A stretch of DNA of 64,000 bases, from the NCBI GenBank assembly GCA_910589145.1, contig CAJUSD010000009.1, positions 1-64,000 of the forward strand, written 5' to 3'. Source of the DNA: an uncultured Oscillospiraceae bacterium (GTDB lineage Bacteria; Bacillota; Clostridia; Oscillospirales; Ruminococcaceae). How positions within the stretch are numbered: the first letter of the stretch is position 1; the number at the start of each line of letters is the position of its first letter. Shown here piece by piece: positions 41,460 through 49,872 of the stretch. The translations under genes and the position numbers were made by a program. The notes below the pieces were generated by a model. That model was not told the origin of the DNA, did no database searches, and saw only the letters and a program-made list of their open reading frames with translations.

Positions 41460-42179
41460 TTACTTTAATGGGCTTTTTGCTATTTTAGCAAATGGGCGGG
41501 GGTATTTTGTTGGGGTTTGCGATATCTTTTTTACACAAACAATAGAACGCTTTCCTCCGTCCGGCAGGGTATATTTTTTTATGCCCTCAATCTTTCCTCC
41601 TAAAATGGAGATTGCCTTTTTCGCCTGTTCCAGTTCCTCTTCAATTTCAAATCCTTTTAGCGCAGCAAAGAAGCCCCCTTTTTTTAGTAAAGGCAGACAA
41701 TATTCTGAAAGTTCCCGCATATCTGTAACGGCACGGGCAGTCGCTACATCAAAAGCTCCCCGATAAAGTGTCCCCTGCCTTCCCATATCCTCTGCCCGTC
41801 CATGAACCTTTTCCACGGAAATGTTGAGACTCCCACATAATGATTCTAAAAACACCAGCCTCTTATTCAAACTATCCATAAGGGTTAAATTTACATCCGG
41901 GCGGACAATTTTTATTGGTACTCCAGGAAATCCTGCACCTGTTCCAACATCAACTATTTTAGCTCCATGGGGTACTGATACTGCATCCAAAAGAAGCAGA
42001 CTGTCTATAAAGTGTTTTACCGTAATTCCTTCATCGTCAACGATAGCAGTTAAATTTATTTTCCCGTTCCATTCCTTCAGCATCTCCCCATATACTTCAA
42101 AATCGGACAACATTTTTTCTTTTAATGTTATCCCATATTTTAATGCATATTCTTTTAGCTGTTCTTGATTAACCGCCAT
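41460..42179 (-). CDS. rsmG: 16S rRNA (guanine527-N7)-methyltransferase RsmG
   Basis: A 239-residue SAM-dependent enzyme that methylates G527 of 16S rRNA (GidB). Signatures: EWNGKINLTAI, HFIDSLLLLDA, IVDVGTGAGFPGVPIKI (SAM loop) and VATARAVTDMRELSEYCLPL. Its start overlaps the 3' end of mnmG by 11 bases, so translation is coupled. Loss of this gene is a known cause of low-level streptomycin resistance in relatives; nothing abnormal is seen here. Confidence 0.95.
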   Translation of the reverse strand: MAVNQEQLKEYALKYGITLKEKMLSDFEVYGEMLKEWNGKINLTAIVDDEGITVKHFIDSLLLLDAVSVPHGAKIVDVGTGAGFPGVPIKIVRPDVNLTLMDSLNKRLVFLESLCGSLNISVEKVHGRAEDMGRQGTLYRGAFDVATARAVTDMRELSEYCLPLLKKGGFFAALKGFEIEEELEQAKKAISILGGKIEGIKKYTLPDGGKRSIVCVKKISQTPTKYPRPFAKIAKSPLK

Positions 42180-44079
42180 ATACTTCCCCCTCCATAGGCT
42201 GCTGTTTTTTTCTATGCTGTTCCAACCATATCACCAATACTGAAATATCCGCTGGGCTTACTCCCGATATTCTGGAAGCTTGTCCAAGATTTAAAGGCTT
42301 TACACGGTTTAACTTTTCCTGAGCCTCCAGACGCAGCCCAGCAATATCCTTATAATCAATATTTGATGGCAAAAAACGGCTTTCCAGTTTTTTCATTTGC
42401 TCTACCTGAGCAAGCTGCTTCTTTATATAGCCAGCATATTTAATCTCAATTTCCGCCTGCTCCCATACTTCCTTTGGCAAACTTGGCGCAGATGGGTCAA
42501 ATGGCCGAATATCTTGATAACCTATCTGTGGGCGGCGCAAAAGTTCAGCGGCTTTTATCCCAGCATTTATAGGTGATGTTTCACGTGAAACAAGCATTTC
42601 ATTTAATGTATTAGAAAGAGGTATGGTTACACGCTCCAATCTTTGAATTTCCTGTTCCACAGCTATCTTTTTTTTGCAGAAACGGCTCCATCTCTCATTT
42701 TCAACTAAACCAATTTCCCTGCCAATGGGGGTCAATCGCAAGTCTGCATTGTCCTGACGTAAAATTAAGCGGTATTCGCTTCGAGAAGTCATCATTCGAT
42801 AGGGATCGCTGCATCCCTTTGTTACAAGATCATCTATTAGCGTTCCTATATAGGAACCGCTTCGCGGGAATATAACTGGTTCCTTTCCCTGTGTTTGCCG
42901 GGCAGCATTAATACCTGCCACTAATCCCTGTGCAGCTGCTTCTTCATAGCCGGATGTTCCATTAAACTGCCCTGCTCCATATAATCCAGATATCTCCTTA
43001 AATTCCAGGGAGGGTTTTAATTCAAGGGGATCACAGCAATCGTATTCAATAGCATATGCGTTCCTCATTAATTCAATATGTTCAAATCCTTTTATTGTCC
43101 GGTACATGGCCTCCTGCACATCTAACGGGAGGGAGGATGAAAGCCCCTGAAGATACATTTCTTCCGTATCTATCCCCATAGGTTCAACAAATGCCTGATG
43201 CCGTGGCTTTTCGGAAAAGCGGACTACTTTATCCTCTATACTAGGACAGTACCGGGGGCCTATTCCTTCAATTTTACCCGAATACATTGGCGAGCGATCC
43301 AGATTGGCGCGAATTACTTTATGGGTTTCTTCATTTGTATAAGCAATATGACATACCACCTGATTTTTCATTTCTTCCTCTGTCATAAAGGAAAACGGGA
43401 CAATCTCAGTGTCTCCTTCTTGCATTTCCAGTTGGGTAAAATCAATTGTAGAACGTTTTGCCCTGGCAGGTGTTCCTGTTTTAAAACGTCGGAGAGTCAT
43501 TCCCAGCTTTCTCAAACTATCAGACAGTTTTGTCGCCGCCTGCATAGAATCGGGCCCGCTTTCATAACTGGTCTCCCCTACATAAATACGTCCTTTCAAA
43601 TAGGTTCCCGTAGCTACAATAATTGTTTTAACAGAATATACAGCTTCCAGCCTTGTGACAACTTGCGAAACACGCCCATCGTTATTCGCTCTGATTTCAA
43701 CGATTTCCGCCTGTTTTACTGTAAGGTTAGGAGCCTTCTCAAGAATATGCTTCATATAAATGTGGTATTTTACCCTGTCGCTTTGGACGCGAAGGCTGTG
43801 TACTGCCGGGCCTTTCCCCTGATTCAGCATACGGCTTTGCAGATAGGTAGCGTCTGCCGCCAATCCCATCTGTCCGCCCAAGGCATCAATCTCCCGGACA
43901 AGATGCCCTTTTGCTGTTCCGCCAATAGAAGGATTACAAGGCATATTGGCGATTCCGTCCAAGGAAATGGTAAATAAAATTGTATTTGCCCCCAGTCGGG
44001 ACGCTGCAAGCGCTGCTTCTACACCTGCATGTCCTGCTCCAATAATTGCTACATCATAATTTCCTGCTATATATTCCAA
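42169..44079 (-). CDS. mnmG: tRNA uridine 5-carboxymethylaminomethyl modification enzyme MnmG
   Basis: The 636-residue FAD protein (GidA) works with MnmE to modify U34 of certain tRNAs. It has the FAD loop DVAIIGAGHAGVEAALAASR, NMPCNPSIGGTAKGHLVREI, TGTYLKGRIYVG, a second FAD segment GLYGAGQFNGTSGYEEAAAQ and the C-terminal helical domain LRLEAQEKLNRVKPLNLGQA. The start is TTG 44079 with AGGAG nine bases upstream. It carries a perfect parS site inside the coding sequence (42577-42592). Confidence 0.96.
   Translation of the reverse strand: MEYIAGNYDVAIIGAGHAGVEAALAASRLGANTILFTISLDGIANMPCNPSIGGTAKGHLVREIDALGGQMGLAADATYLQSRMLNQGKGPAVHSLRVQSDRVKYHIYMKHILEKAPNLTVKQAEIVEIRANNDGRVSQVVTRLEAVYSVKTIIVATGTYLKGRIYVGETSYESGPDSMQAATKLSDSLRKLGMTLRRFKTGTPARAKRSTIDFTQLEMQEGDTEIVPFSFMTEEEMKNQVVCHIAYTNEETHKVIRANLDRSPMYSGKIEGIGPRYCPSIEDKVVRFSEKPRHQAFVEPMGIDTEEMYLQGLSSSLPLDVQEAMYRTIKGFEHIELMRNAYAIEYDCCDPLELKPSLEFKEISGLYGAGQFNGTSGYEEAAAQGLVAGINAARQTQGKEPVIFPRSGSYIGTLIDDLVTKGCSDPYRMMTSRSEYRLILRQDNADLRLTPIGREIGLVENERWSRFCKKKIAVEQEIQRLERVTIPLSNTLNEMLVSRETSPINAGIKAAELLRRPQIGYQDIRPFDPSAPSLPKEVWEQAEIEIKYAGYIKKQLAQVEQMKKLESRFLPSNIDYKDIAGLRLEAQEKLNRVKPLNLGQASRISGVSPADISVLVIWLEQHRKKQQPMEGEVYGG
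42577..42592. promoter_or_regulatory. parS site 2, inside mnmG
   Basis: Perfect TGTTTCACGTGAAACA within the mnmG reading frame, where it encodes part of VSRETSP. The same intragenic placement is seen in other Firmicutes. Confidence 0.95.
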
Positions 44080-44103
44080 AAACTACCACTCCTGACCATT
44101 TAG

Positions 44104-45504
44104 TTACTTTCCAACACAAAATCTTTCAAATACTTGTTCTATTACAACATCTGACGTTCGCTCCCCTGTCAGCTCCATTAATGGCGAAATAGCATCCTCA
44201 AGGCAAACGGAAACCGCATCTAAAGTAATACCGGCCTGGACAGCGTCTAATCCATCCTGAAGCGGCCTCAAAGAACGGTTGACACAATCCCTTTGCCGTT
44301 CGTTTGCTAACATTGCGGCAGAAGGATCTATTCGTCCAAGTCCTAAAACATTGGGAATCATCTGCTCCAGTTTTTCAAGGCCATCTCCATTTTGGGCGGA
44401 CATTGCCACAACAAACGGTATTTTATCGGAAATCCTTTTTTCATAATCTGAAATATTTTGAATAGAAGCTACATCATTCTTATTTAGAATAGCTATTGCA
44501 GTTCTTCCCTTCAGATTATTTAAAAGCTCAATGTCCTCCTCCCCCAAGGGCTGCGACATATCAAAAACAGCAAGAACCAACTCGCTGGAATCCATTTTTT
44601 TACGGCTCCAAGCGATCCCGATAGATTCCACCTGGTCTGTTGTTTCCCGCAGTCCCGCAGTATCAGCTAACCTTAAAACATATCCGCCGACCTGAACGCT
44701 TTCCTCAATGATGTCTCGGGTCGTTCCGGGAACATCGGTGACAATACTTCTTTCATATCGTGAAAGTAAATTCATAAGTGTGGATTTCCCTACATTCGGT
44801 TTCCCAACAATTGCCGTTGGAATCCCCTCCCGTATCAACCTCCCTGTATCATATCCCTGATTTAAATTTTTCAGCCTGATAATACTGTTCTCTAACTGTT
44901 GTTCAAGGGAACTAGAAGCAAGTTCCTCCACATCCTCCTCAGGAAAATCTATCCATGCAGCCAAGTGGGACGCAATTCCAACTAACTCCCTCTGAATAGA
45001 TGCAATTTCCTTTTGCAGAGCTCCGTCTTTTCCCGCAAGGGCGGCCCTTGCGGCGCTGGCTGAATTCGCCTGTATCAAATCCATTACAGATTCTGCCTGA
45101 TCTAAACTTATTTTTCCATTTAAAAAAGCCCGTTTTGTAAATTCCCCTGCTCCTGCTGGTTTTGCCCCATGATTAAGAACTGCCTGAAGGGTTTTCTGCA
45201 TTAAATACACTCCACCATGGCAGCTAATTTCTACAATATCCTCTCCAGTATAGCTGAATGGCGCCCGGTAAACTGCAGCTATTCCTTCATCAATCTTTTC
45301 CCCATTGCTGCAAATATACCCATATGCGCTGGTATATCCTCTTCTCTTTAACAGTGGGACACCGTTAATTGGCTGAAAAACTTTGTCTGAAATCTGGACT
45401 GCCTCTGGCCCGCTGATACGTATCATTCCTACCCCGCTTGGTGTCAGTCCAGTTGCTATTGCTGCTATGGTACTGGCAGATATTTTTTGATGTTCTGCAG
45501 TCAT
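44104..45504 (-). CDS. mnmE: tRNA modification GTPase MnmE
   Basis: A 466-residue MnmE (TrmE). Domains: N-terminal folate-binding dimerisation domain (TIAAIATGLTPSGVGMIRIS; AGEFTKRAFLNGKISLDQAE), then an inserted G domain at about 215-385 with GKPNVGKSTLMN, DVPGTTRDIIEE (switch), DTAGLRET and NKND, and the essential C-terminal FCVGK. Partner of MnmG in U34 modification, K+-dependent GTPase. The gap to mnmG is 24 bases. Confidence 0.96.
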   Translation of the reverse strand: MTAEHQKISASTIAAIATGLTPSGVGMIRISGPEAVQISDKVFQPINGVPLLKRRGYTSAYGYICSNGEKIDEGIAAVYRAPFSYTGEDIVEISCHGGVYLMQKTLQAVLNHGAKPAGAGEFTKRAFLNGKISLDQAESVMDLIQANSASAARAALAGKDGALQKEIASIQRELVGIASHLAAWIDFPEEDVEELASSSLEQQLENSIIRLKNLNQGYDTGRLIREGIPTAIVGKPNVGKSTLMNLLSRYERSIVTDVPGTTRDIIEESVQVGGYVLRLADTAGLRETTDQVESIGIAWSRKKMDSSELVLAVFDMSQPLGEEDIELLNNLKGRTAIAILNKNDVASIQNISDYEKRISDKIPFVVAMSAQNGDGLEKLEQMIPNVLGLGRIDPSAAMLANERQRDCVNRSLRPLQDGLDAVQAGITLDAVSVCLEDAISPLMELTGERTSDVVIEQVFERFCVGK

Positions 45505-45612
45505 GAGCGTTTTTCCTCCCTGCTTTTTGGAATTGAAATTATTTTAAATGGGTTTTCCCACAACTGGGCTTTCTTCTCTTTTCAATATTGCTTTTCTGAA
45601 TTTTTTGTGTGC

Positions 45613-45725
45613 TGAAAAATTTCGTGCCTGCGGGGTCCGTTCAACAGAGCTGAACGGATGACCAAGAGTTTTCAGAATTGCAGCTTTGCTGCACATCCTC
45701 CTGGACCGGAACCCTTTTAATCTGC
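45613..45725 (+). repeat. Hairpin-cassette repeat A, copy 3
   Basis: ATTTCGTGCCTGCGGGGTCC, hairpin CGTTCA/TGAACG, GACCAAGAG, hairpin TTGCAGC/GCTGCA, TCCTGGACC and CCTTTTAATCTGCC. The same constant blocks occur at 12158, 18816 and (minus) 60590, with different stems. It lies between mnmE and the jag terminator. Confidence 0.65.
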
Positions 45726-45765
45726 CTTTCGTTGTACCCATTACTATTCTTATCCTCATATTTAT

Positions 45766-45804
45766 AAAAAGGGACGCAGTCGTTTTTCCGCTGCGTCCCT
45801 TTTT
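45766..45804 (-). terminator. Terminator after jag
   Basis: AAAAAGGGACGCAG/CTGCGTCCCTTTTT with a 11-base loop. It is U-rich on both strands, so bidirectional; it lies 23 bases beyond the jag stop and separates it from mnmE. Confidence 0.85.
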
Positions 45805-45827
45805 CTGTAACCGCGGAACCCCCGACG

Positions 45828-46706
45828 TTACAGCTCTATTTTTGAGTATAGGGGTTTGTCCTTATCATCGTTGATGCTTGCTCTTTGAATTCCAATCTCT
45901 CCTGACTTTTGGAAACGATTTTCCTGGTTTGCCATATCCGATACAGGTGAACCTGTTTCACTGGCTGAACTTTCGTTATCCTTCCAATAGTTTCTTCTTT
46001 CGCCATACTTTGGCCTCCTGCCCGACTCCCCATCTCTGGAACGGGAGCGTCCACCAAATGGTTTTCTTGGATTGGTCGAACTAATTACAATCCTGCGGTT
46101 TGGCTCTCCTCCAATAGAAGATGATGTAGCGCCTGGAACCTGCTGTACAGCAGCATGAATAATTCTTCTTTCGTAAGGGTTCATTGGTTCCAAAGTACTA
46201 GAACGGCCTGTCCGAACCGCATTATTTGCCAGTTTCCGTGCAAGCTCCTCAAGTGTCTTTTCACGTTTTTCCCGATAGTTCCCGCTGTCCAGGGTTATTC
46301 TATAATATTCCCCTTCCATCTTGTTGGCAACCAAACCGGAAAGGTATTGCAGTGCATCCAGGGTTTCTCCTCTGCGTCCAATTACAACTCCCAATCCATC
46401 TCCCTTAAGCATGAGCAGAGCGCTTTGCTCTTCCTCTTTAATATCAATCTCTACATTTGGGAATCCCATTGCATTCAGTACTTCTTTTAAATATTCGGCG
46501 GCTTTGGCAGATTTGCTGTATTCTTTATATACCCGCACCCTTGCCATGGAGGCACCAAAGCCTAAAAATCCTTTTTTAGGCATCTCTAATACCTCATACT
46601 GAACCTCGTCCGATGACAGCCCCAGTTTTTCACATGCCGCTTGAATCGCCTGTTCCACCGTTTTTCCTGTTTCAATTTGTTCTTTTATCAAGGTAAACAC
46701 CTCCAT
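45828..46706 (-). CDS. jag: RNA-binding protein Jag (KhpB/EloR)
   Basis: A 292-residue protein. Jag-N domain at about 1-50 (KTVEQAIQAACEKLGLS, VLEMPKKGFLGFG), KH domain with LKGDGLGVVIGRRGETLDAL, and R3H domain ARKLANNAVRTGRSSTLEPM with NPYERRIIHAAVQ. The C-terminal ~75 residues are low complexity, basic then acidic, and longer than in most Jag proteins. Jag/KhpB partners with KhpA in RNA binding and control of cell elongation. It lies after yidC, the conserved order. Confidence 0.92.
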   Translation of the reverse strand: MEVFTLIKEQIETGKTVEQAIQAACEKLGLSSDEVQYEVLEMPKKGFLGFGASMARVRVYKEYSKSAKAAEYLKEVLNAMGFPNVEIDIKEEEQSALLMLKGDGLGVVIGRRGETLDALQYLSGLVANKMEGEYYRITLDSGNYREKREKTLEELARKLANNAVRTGRSSTLEPMNPYERRIIHAAVQQVPGATSSSIGGEPNRRIVISSTNPRKPFGGRSRSRDGESGRRPKYGERRNYWKDNESSASETGSPVSDMANQENRFQKSGEIGIQRASINDDKDKPLYSKIEL

Positions 46707-46866
46707 TTTGACCTTTTTTCAAATGCTATATTTGTTGCTGAAATCAATCCAGTCAATGAGTTGGATTCACCCTAACTTGTGAACCAACCGGCGCGCAGCC
46801 TGCCGTAAAAACGCACCGCCTGTAATACCTTATAATAACATTATCAAAGCAATTTCAGTAACATTT

Positions 46867-48015
46867 TTATTTTAGGTCATCATCTGTAACCTCTACATAT
46901 TCCTCACCGTATTTCTCCGCATCCCGCTTTCGAGCTGCTGCAAGTTTCATTCGATTAATTTCTTTGGCGGTCATAGCTTTTTTAATTGTCTCCTCGTCTG
47001 GCGCCTTTGGAACATCAATCTCAACATTTTTTTTCTTTTTTCCTTTTGCAGCCTGTTCAGCAGCATCTACTTCTGCCTGATACTCAGCCATTTCCTGTCT
47101 TGCTTTCTTCCGGTTTTCCAAGCGCTGCTGCCGTTCGGCTTCCTCTAAGGCAGCCTGTTCTGCACGAGCTTTTTCTGCCATCTCCTGTGGGTTGTACTTC
47201 TTATTCATATACATACTTTGCAGATAAGAAAGAACATTGGAAATACCCCAATATAATCCAACGCCTGCGGGAACCTGAAAACAGAAAAACAGTGAAAACA
47301 AAGGCATAATATACATCATACCTTTCATGGCTCCACCATTTTCTCCGGCAGTCGTTTCCGTCTGCTTCATAGACTGAATCGAAATCAAAAAGGAAGTAAC
47401 ACCAGATAATATAGGAATGATAAGGAGAGTGTTAATAGCCATAGTAGGAACTGCAGTCAAATCAATCCCCAGAAAAGACATATTAAAGTTTGAAATTCTC
47501 TGTATTTGTTCTGGTGAAAGAAGAGAACTGAATAATTCAGGCTGGGCTTTAACTCCCTGAATAATACTAATCTGTGGCATGGAAACATTTACAATAATAT
47601 CTTCCATTCCCCTGGCTATTTCCAGCCCTTGTTCAATTACCTCTTTGGAAAGTCTTATAATATGCGTCAGCGGATTATATACAACGTTAATTAAACCAAA
47701 CAAAATCGGAAACTGTATTAAAAGCGGAAGACACCCACTCATCGGGTTGTACCCTTCTTCCTGGTACAGTTTCATCATTTCTTCATTCAGTTTTTCCTTA
47801 TTATTGGCGTATTTCTTTTGAATATTGTCTAATTTCGGCTTTATTAACGCCATCTTAACGCTGGATTTTTGCTGCTTGAGTGTCAGGGGAAACATTATCA
47901 TTTTAGTAACAAACGTAAAAAAGATCAATGCAAACCCGTAATTTCGCAGTACCTGATAGCCCAGCCACATCACCCAGCCTAACGGCCAACCAATTAATTC
48001 CGATATAAATCCCAT
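46867..48015 (-). CDS. yidC: Membrane protein insertase YidC
   Basis: A YidC/Oxa1 insertase of about 382 residues. Membrane segments begin in ISELIGWPLGWVMWLGYQVL. The family core is NYGFALIFFTFVTKMIMFPLTLKQQKS, represented here by its start FALIFFTFVTKM, then YQEEGYNPMSGCLPLLIQFP and GVGLYWGISNVLSYLQ. The Lys/Arg/Glu-rich cytoplasmic tail (about 290-382) is long and could bind ribosomes. The frame is open to 48063, but homologous starts support ATG 48015. It acts alone or with SecYEG to insert membrane proteins. Confidence 0.92.
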   Translation of the reverse strand: MGFISELIGWPLGWVMWLGYQVLRNYGFALIFFTFVTKMIMFPLTLKQQKSSVKMALIKPKLDNIQKKYANNKEKLNEEMMKLYQEEGYNPMSGCLPLLIQFPILFGLINVVYNPLTHIIRLSKEVIEQGLEIARGMEDIIVNVSMPQISIIQGVKAQPELFSSLLSPEQIQRISNFNMSFLGIDLTAVPTMAINTLLIIPILSGVTSFLISIQSMKQTETTAGENGGAMKGMMYIMPLFSLFFCFQVPAGVGLYWGISNVLSYLQSMYMNKKYNPQEMAEKARAEQAALEEAERQQRLENRKKARQEMAEYQAEVDAAEQAAKGKKKKNVEIDVPKAPDEETIKKAMTAKEINRMKLAAARKRDAEKYGEEYVEVTDDDLK

Positions 48016-48168
48016 ACAATCATCCATTCCGCCGCTCTGCGGCACGATTCTCTGGCTTTTCAACTTTACCGGAAAGTATCCCTTTTATCAAAATGCGCTC
48101 CCCTTGGGATCAATTCCCAACCGAGGAACGCTCCTTTCCGGCCCTGTTTGTACAAACTATCTCCTACT

Positions 48169-48447
48169 CTATTTAGAAAGTTTGTTATCCTTTCTCCTGA
48201 TTATCCTGGTCAAATCTGGGAATAGGGTTTCCCAATCTTCCGGTACAAAATCAATACCCCCGCGGTTCCATGGATTGCAGCGTAATATTCGCCAAACTGC
48301 TAAAATACAGCCTTTTCCCGCCCCATGACGCTTTAAAGCTTCTGCCGCATATTGTGAACAACTGGGATAAAACCGGCAGCACCTCGGTTTTATGGGGGAT
48401 ATCCACCTTTGATATCCCTTTATTAACCACAAAAGAAGCTCTTTCAT
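48169..48447 (-). CDS. yidD: Membrane protein insertion efficiency factor YidD
   Basis: A 92-residue protein with the YidD signature GYQRWISPIKPRCCRFYPSC, SQYAAEALKRHGAGKG and LRCNPWNRGGIDFVP. It assists YidC/Sec insertion. Its ATG overlaps the rnpA stop (4 bases), so translation is coupled. Confidence 0.95.
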   Translation of the reverse strand: MKELLLWLIKGYQRWISPIKPRCCRFYPSCSQYAAEALKRHGAGKGCILAVWRILRCNPWNRGGIDFVPEDWETLFPDLTRIIRRKDNKLSK

Positions 48448-48833
48448 CTATCCTGCTTCTCCGATTGGTCTTCGATTTTCCGTTTCTCTTTCCCGCTTTT
48501 CCCATTCTCTGCGGTTAGCGCTTTGATTTGACGTTCCATAACTTTCTTTACTTCATTCATCTTAACTCTTGTTGTCCTGCTGCGCGCCACAAAGATAAAA
48601 TCCCAACTTCCCGTTATTTCTCCTTCTACCTCACGATATGCCGCCCGTATTACTCTTTTTGCTCGATTGCGCTCTACCGCACATCCAATTTTTTTGCTTG
48701 CCGATATGCCGTAACGTGTTTGCCCTTCTCGATTCCTTTGGACATACGTTACAAGTAATGGATGTACCTGGTGCTTCCCTTTACTATATAAACGCCGGAA
48801 TATTCGGTTTTCCTTGATAACTGTTCCCGGCAT
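48444..48833 (-). CDS. rnpA: Ribonuclease P protein component
   Basis: A basic protein of about 129 residues; IKENRIFRRLYSKGKHQ, and the RNR signature VERNRAKRVIRAAYREVEGE, which contacts RNase P RNA. FIFVARSRTTRVKMNEV follows. The C-terminal 25 residues are extra, charged, and lie over the yidD start. It matures the 5' ends of tRNAs. ATG 48833 has GGGGGAAG upstream; the frame opens 15 bases earlier. Confidence 0.95.
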   Translation of the reverse strand: MPGTVIKENRIFRRLYSKGKHQVHPLLVTYVQRNREGQTRYGISASKKIGCAVERNRAKRVIRAAYREVEGEITGSWDFIFVARSRTTRVKMNEVKKVMERQIKALTAENGKSGKEKRKIEDQSEKQDR

Positions 48834-48891
48834 TCTGCTTCCCCCCATTACCTGCCGTTGTCCCTTCCCTGAAACCTATTAGGATAGAACA

Positions 48892-48975
48892 AGTGAATAC
48901 GCCTCCGGCTTGTTATACGGCTCCTTCAGGAAACTTCCCACTGGTCTGCCAAATCGTTCCGCCGAAAGCCGTATT
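48892..48975. repeat. Inverted repeat between rpmH and rnpA
   Basis: GTGAATACG with CTCCGGCTT on the left and AAAGCCGTATTCAC on the right form an imperfect hairpin around 60 bases. It lies in the rpmH-rnpA transcript and may be an mRNA processing or attenuating structure; no U run follows. Confidence 0.4.
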
Positions 48976-49027
48976 CACTCGCTTTAACTCACCTGTAATC
49001 TGCTAAAAGTATTATTTTTGTCTTCTA

Positions 49028-49162
49028 TTAATGAGACAAACGAGCGCGGCCCTTTGCACGACGGCGCGCTAATACTTTGCGTCCATTTTTAGTGGACATC
49101 CTCTTACGGAACCCATGTTCCTTTTTGCGCTGTATCTTCTTAGGCTGATATGTCCTTATCAT
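49028..49162 (-). CDS. rpmH: 50S ribosomal protein L34
   Basis: A 44-residue, highly basic protein: IRTYQPKKIQRKKEHGFRKR, MSTKNGRKVLARRRAKGRAR and ending LSH. This is the universal L34 sequence. GGGAGG lies before the ATG. It is the first gene on the minus arm from the origin. Confidence 0.97.
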   Translation of the reverse strand: MIRTYQPKKIQRKKEHGFRKRMSTKNGRKVLARRRAKGRARLSH

Positions 49163-49872
49163 ATTTTTTCCTCCCTTCCTGTATCTTGGCGACAATTTAC
49201 CGGGTTTCCTGTTGGGAAATGCAGTGTAATAACCCCTTTGGGACTATCTCTCCGCATACAACACCTATTTTACCCGATTTCCTTCTGTTTTGCAATCATT
49301 TCTTTAAAAAAACGTATAGAAAGATAAAAACCAGTAGAATTTCATTTAAGTTCAATAAAATAGATTTGCGGATACATCCTGAAAGAAATACTGCACACAG
49401 TGGATAAAAAGGGAGTTTACTCCCCCCTATCTCTATTTCAACCCTGCTCTGCCAAACCCCGCAAGAAGAAAAATTTTTTTAAGCAAATTAAGAAAATAAA
49501 GTTGGTGGGAAAACAAGCCAAAATCTCGTAAACCATCATAAAGAAAATATGAGGGCTTTTTCACTAAATGAATTTTAATTTACAAATAAAACCCTTCCAC
49601 CCAAAGAGGCCAGAAAATTTGTTCCTCTCTTTCTTTAATCTGGGAAGATTTATGTATGTATATAGCCTTTTTTTATCTATACCTATACTTTTTAATGGTT
49701 TTTGTCCATTTTTGGCGGTGGAAAACCTTGCAATCCCCTGTCTCCTATGTTAAAATATATAATGTCCCCCAGTCGGTTGAAAACCTGTGAATCCACGTGG
49801 ATTACACGTTGATTCAACAGTTTCAACAGACTTTTCAACGCATGGATAAACAAAGAACCGGAGGAAGCTTAC
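49163..49872. other. oriC: Probable replication origin region (oriC) between rpmH and dnaA
   Basis: This divergent gap separates the leftward rpmH-rnpA-yidC-jag arm from the rightward dnaA arm. It has AT-rich segments (49290-49340, 49480-49600). DnaA-box-like sites are TTATCCACT (minus, 49399-49407) and TTATCCATG (minus, 49841-49849). No dense DnaA-box cluster was seen, so the functional part may be bipartite with the dnaA-dnaN gap. Near dnaA there is a perfect AATCCACGTGGATT palindrome (49790-49803) and three TTCAAC repeats. Confidence 0.65.
49728..49756 (+). promoter_or_regulatory. dnaA promoter
   Basis: TTGCAA (49728-49733), 17 bases, TAAAAT (49751-49756). The leader then carries the AATCCACGTGGATT palindrome about 30 bases downstream. 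Confidence 0.55.

Noticed and set aside
43198..43977. 259-codon plus-strand frame
   Set aside because: It lies wholly opposite mnmG and is a shadow of that gene.
44720..44740. Noc-binding-site-like CGTTCCGGGAACATC inside mnmE
   Set aside because: It does not match the ATTTCCCGGGAAAT consensus closely enough.
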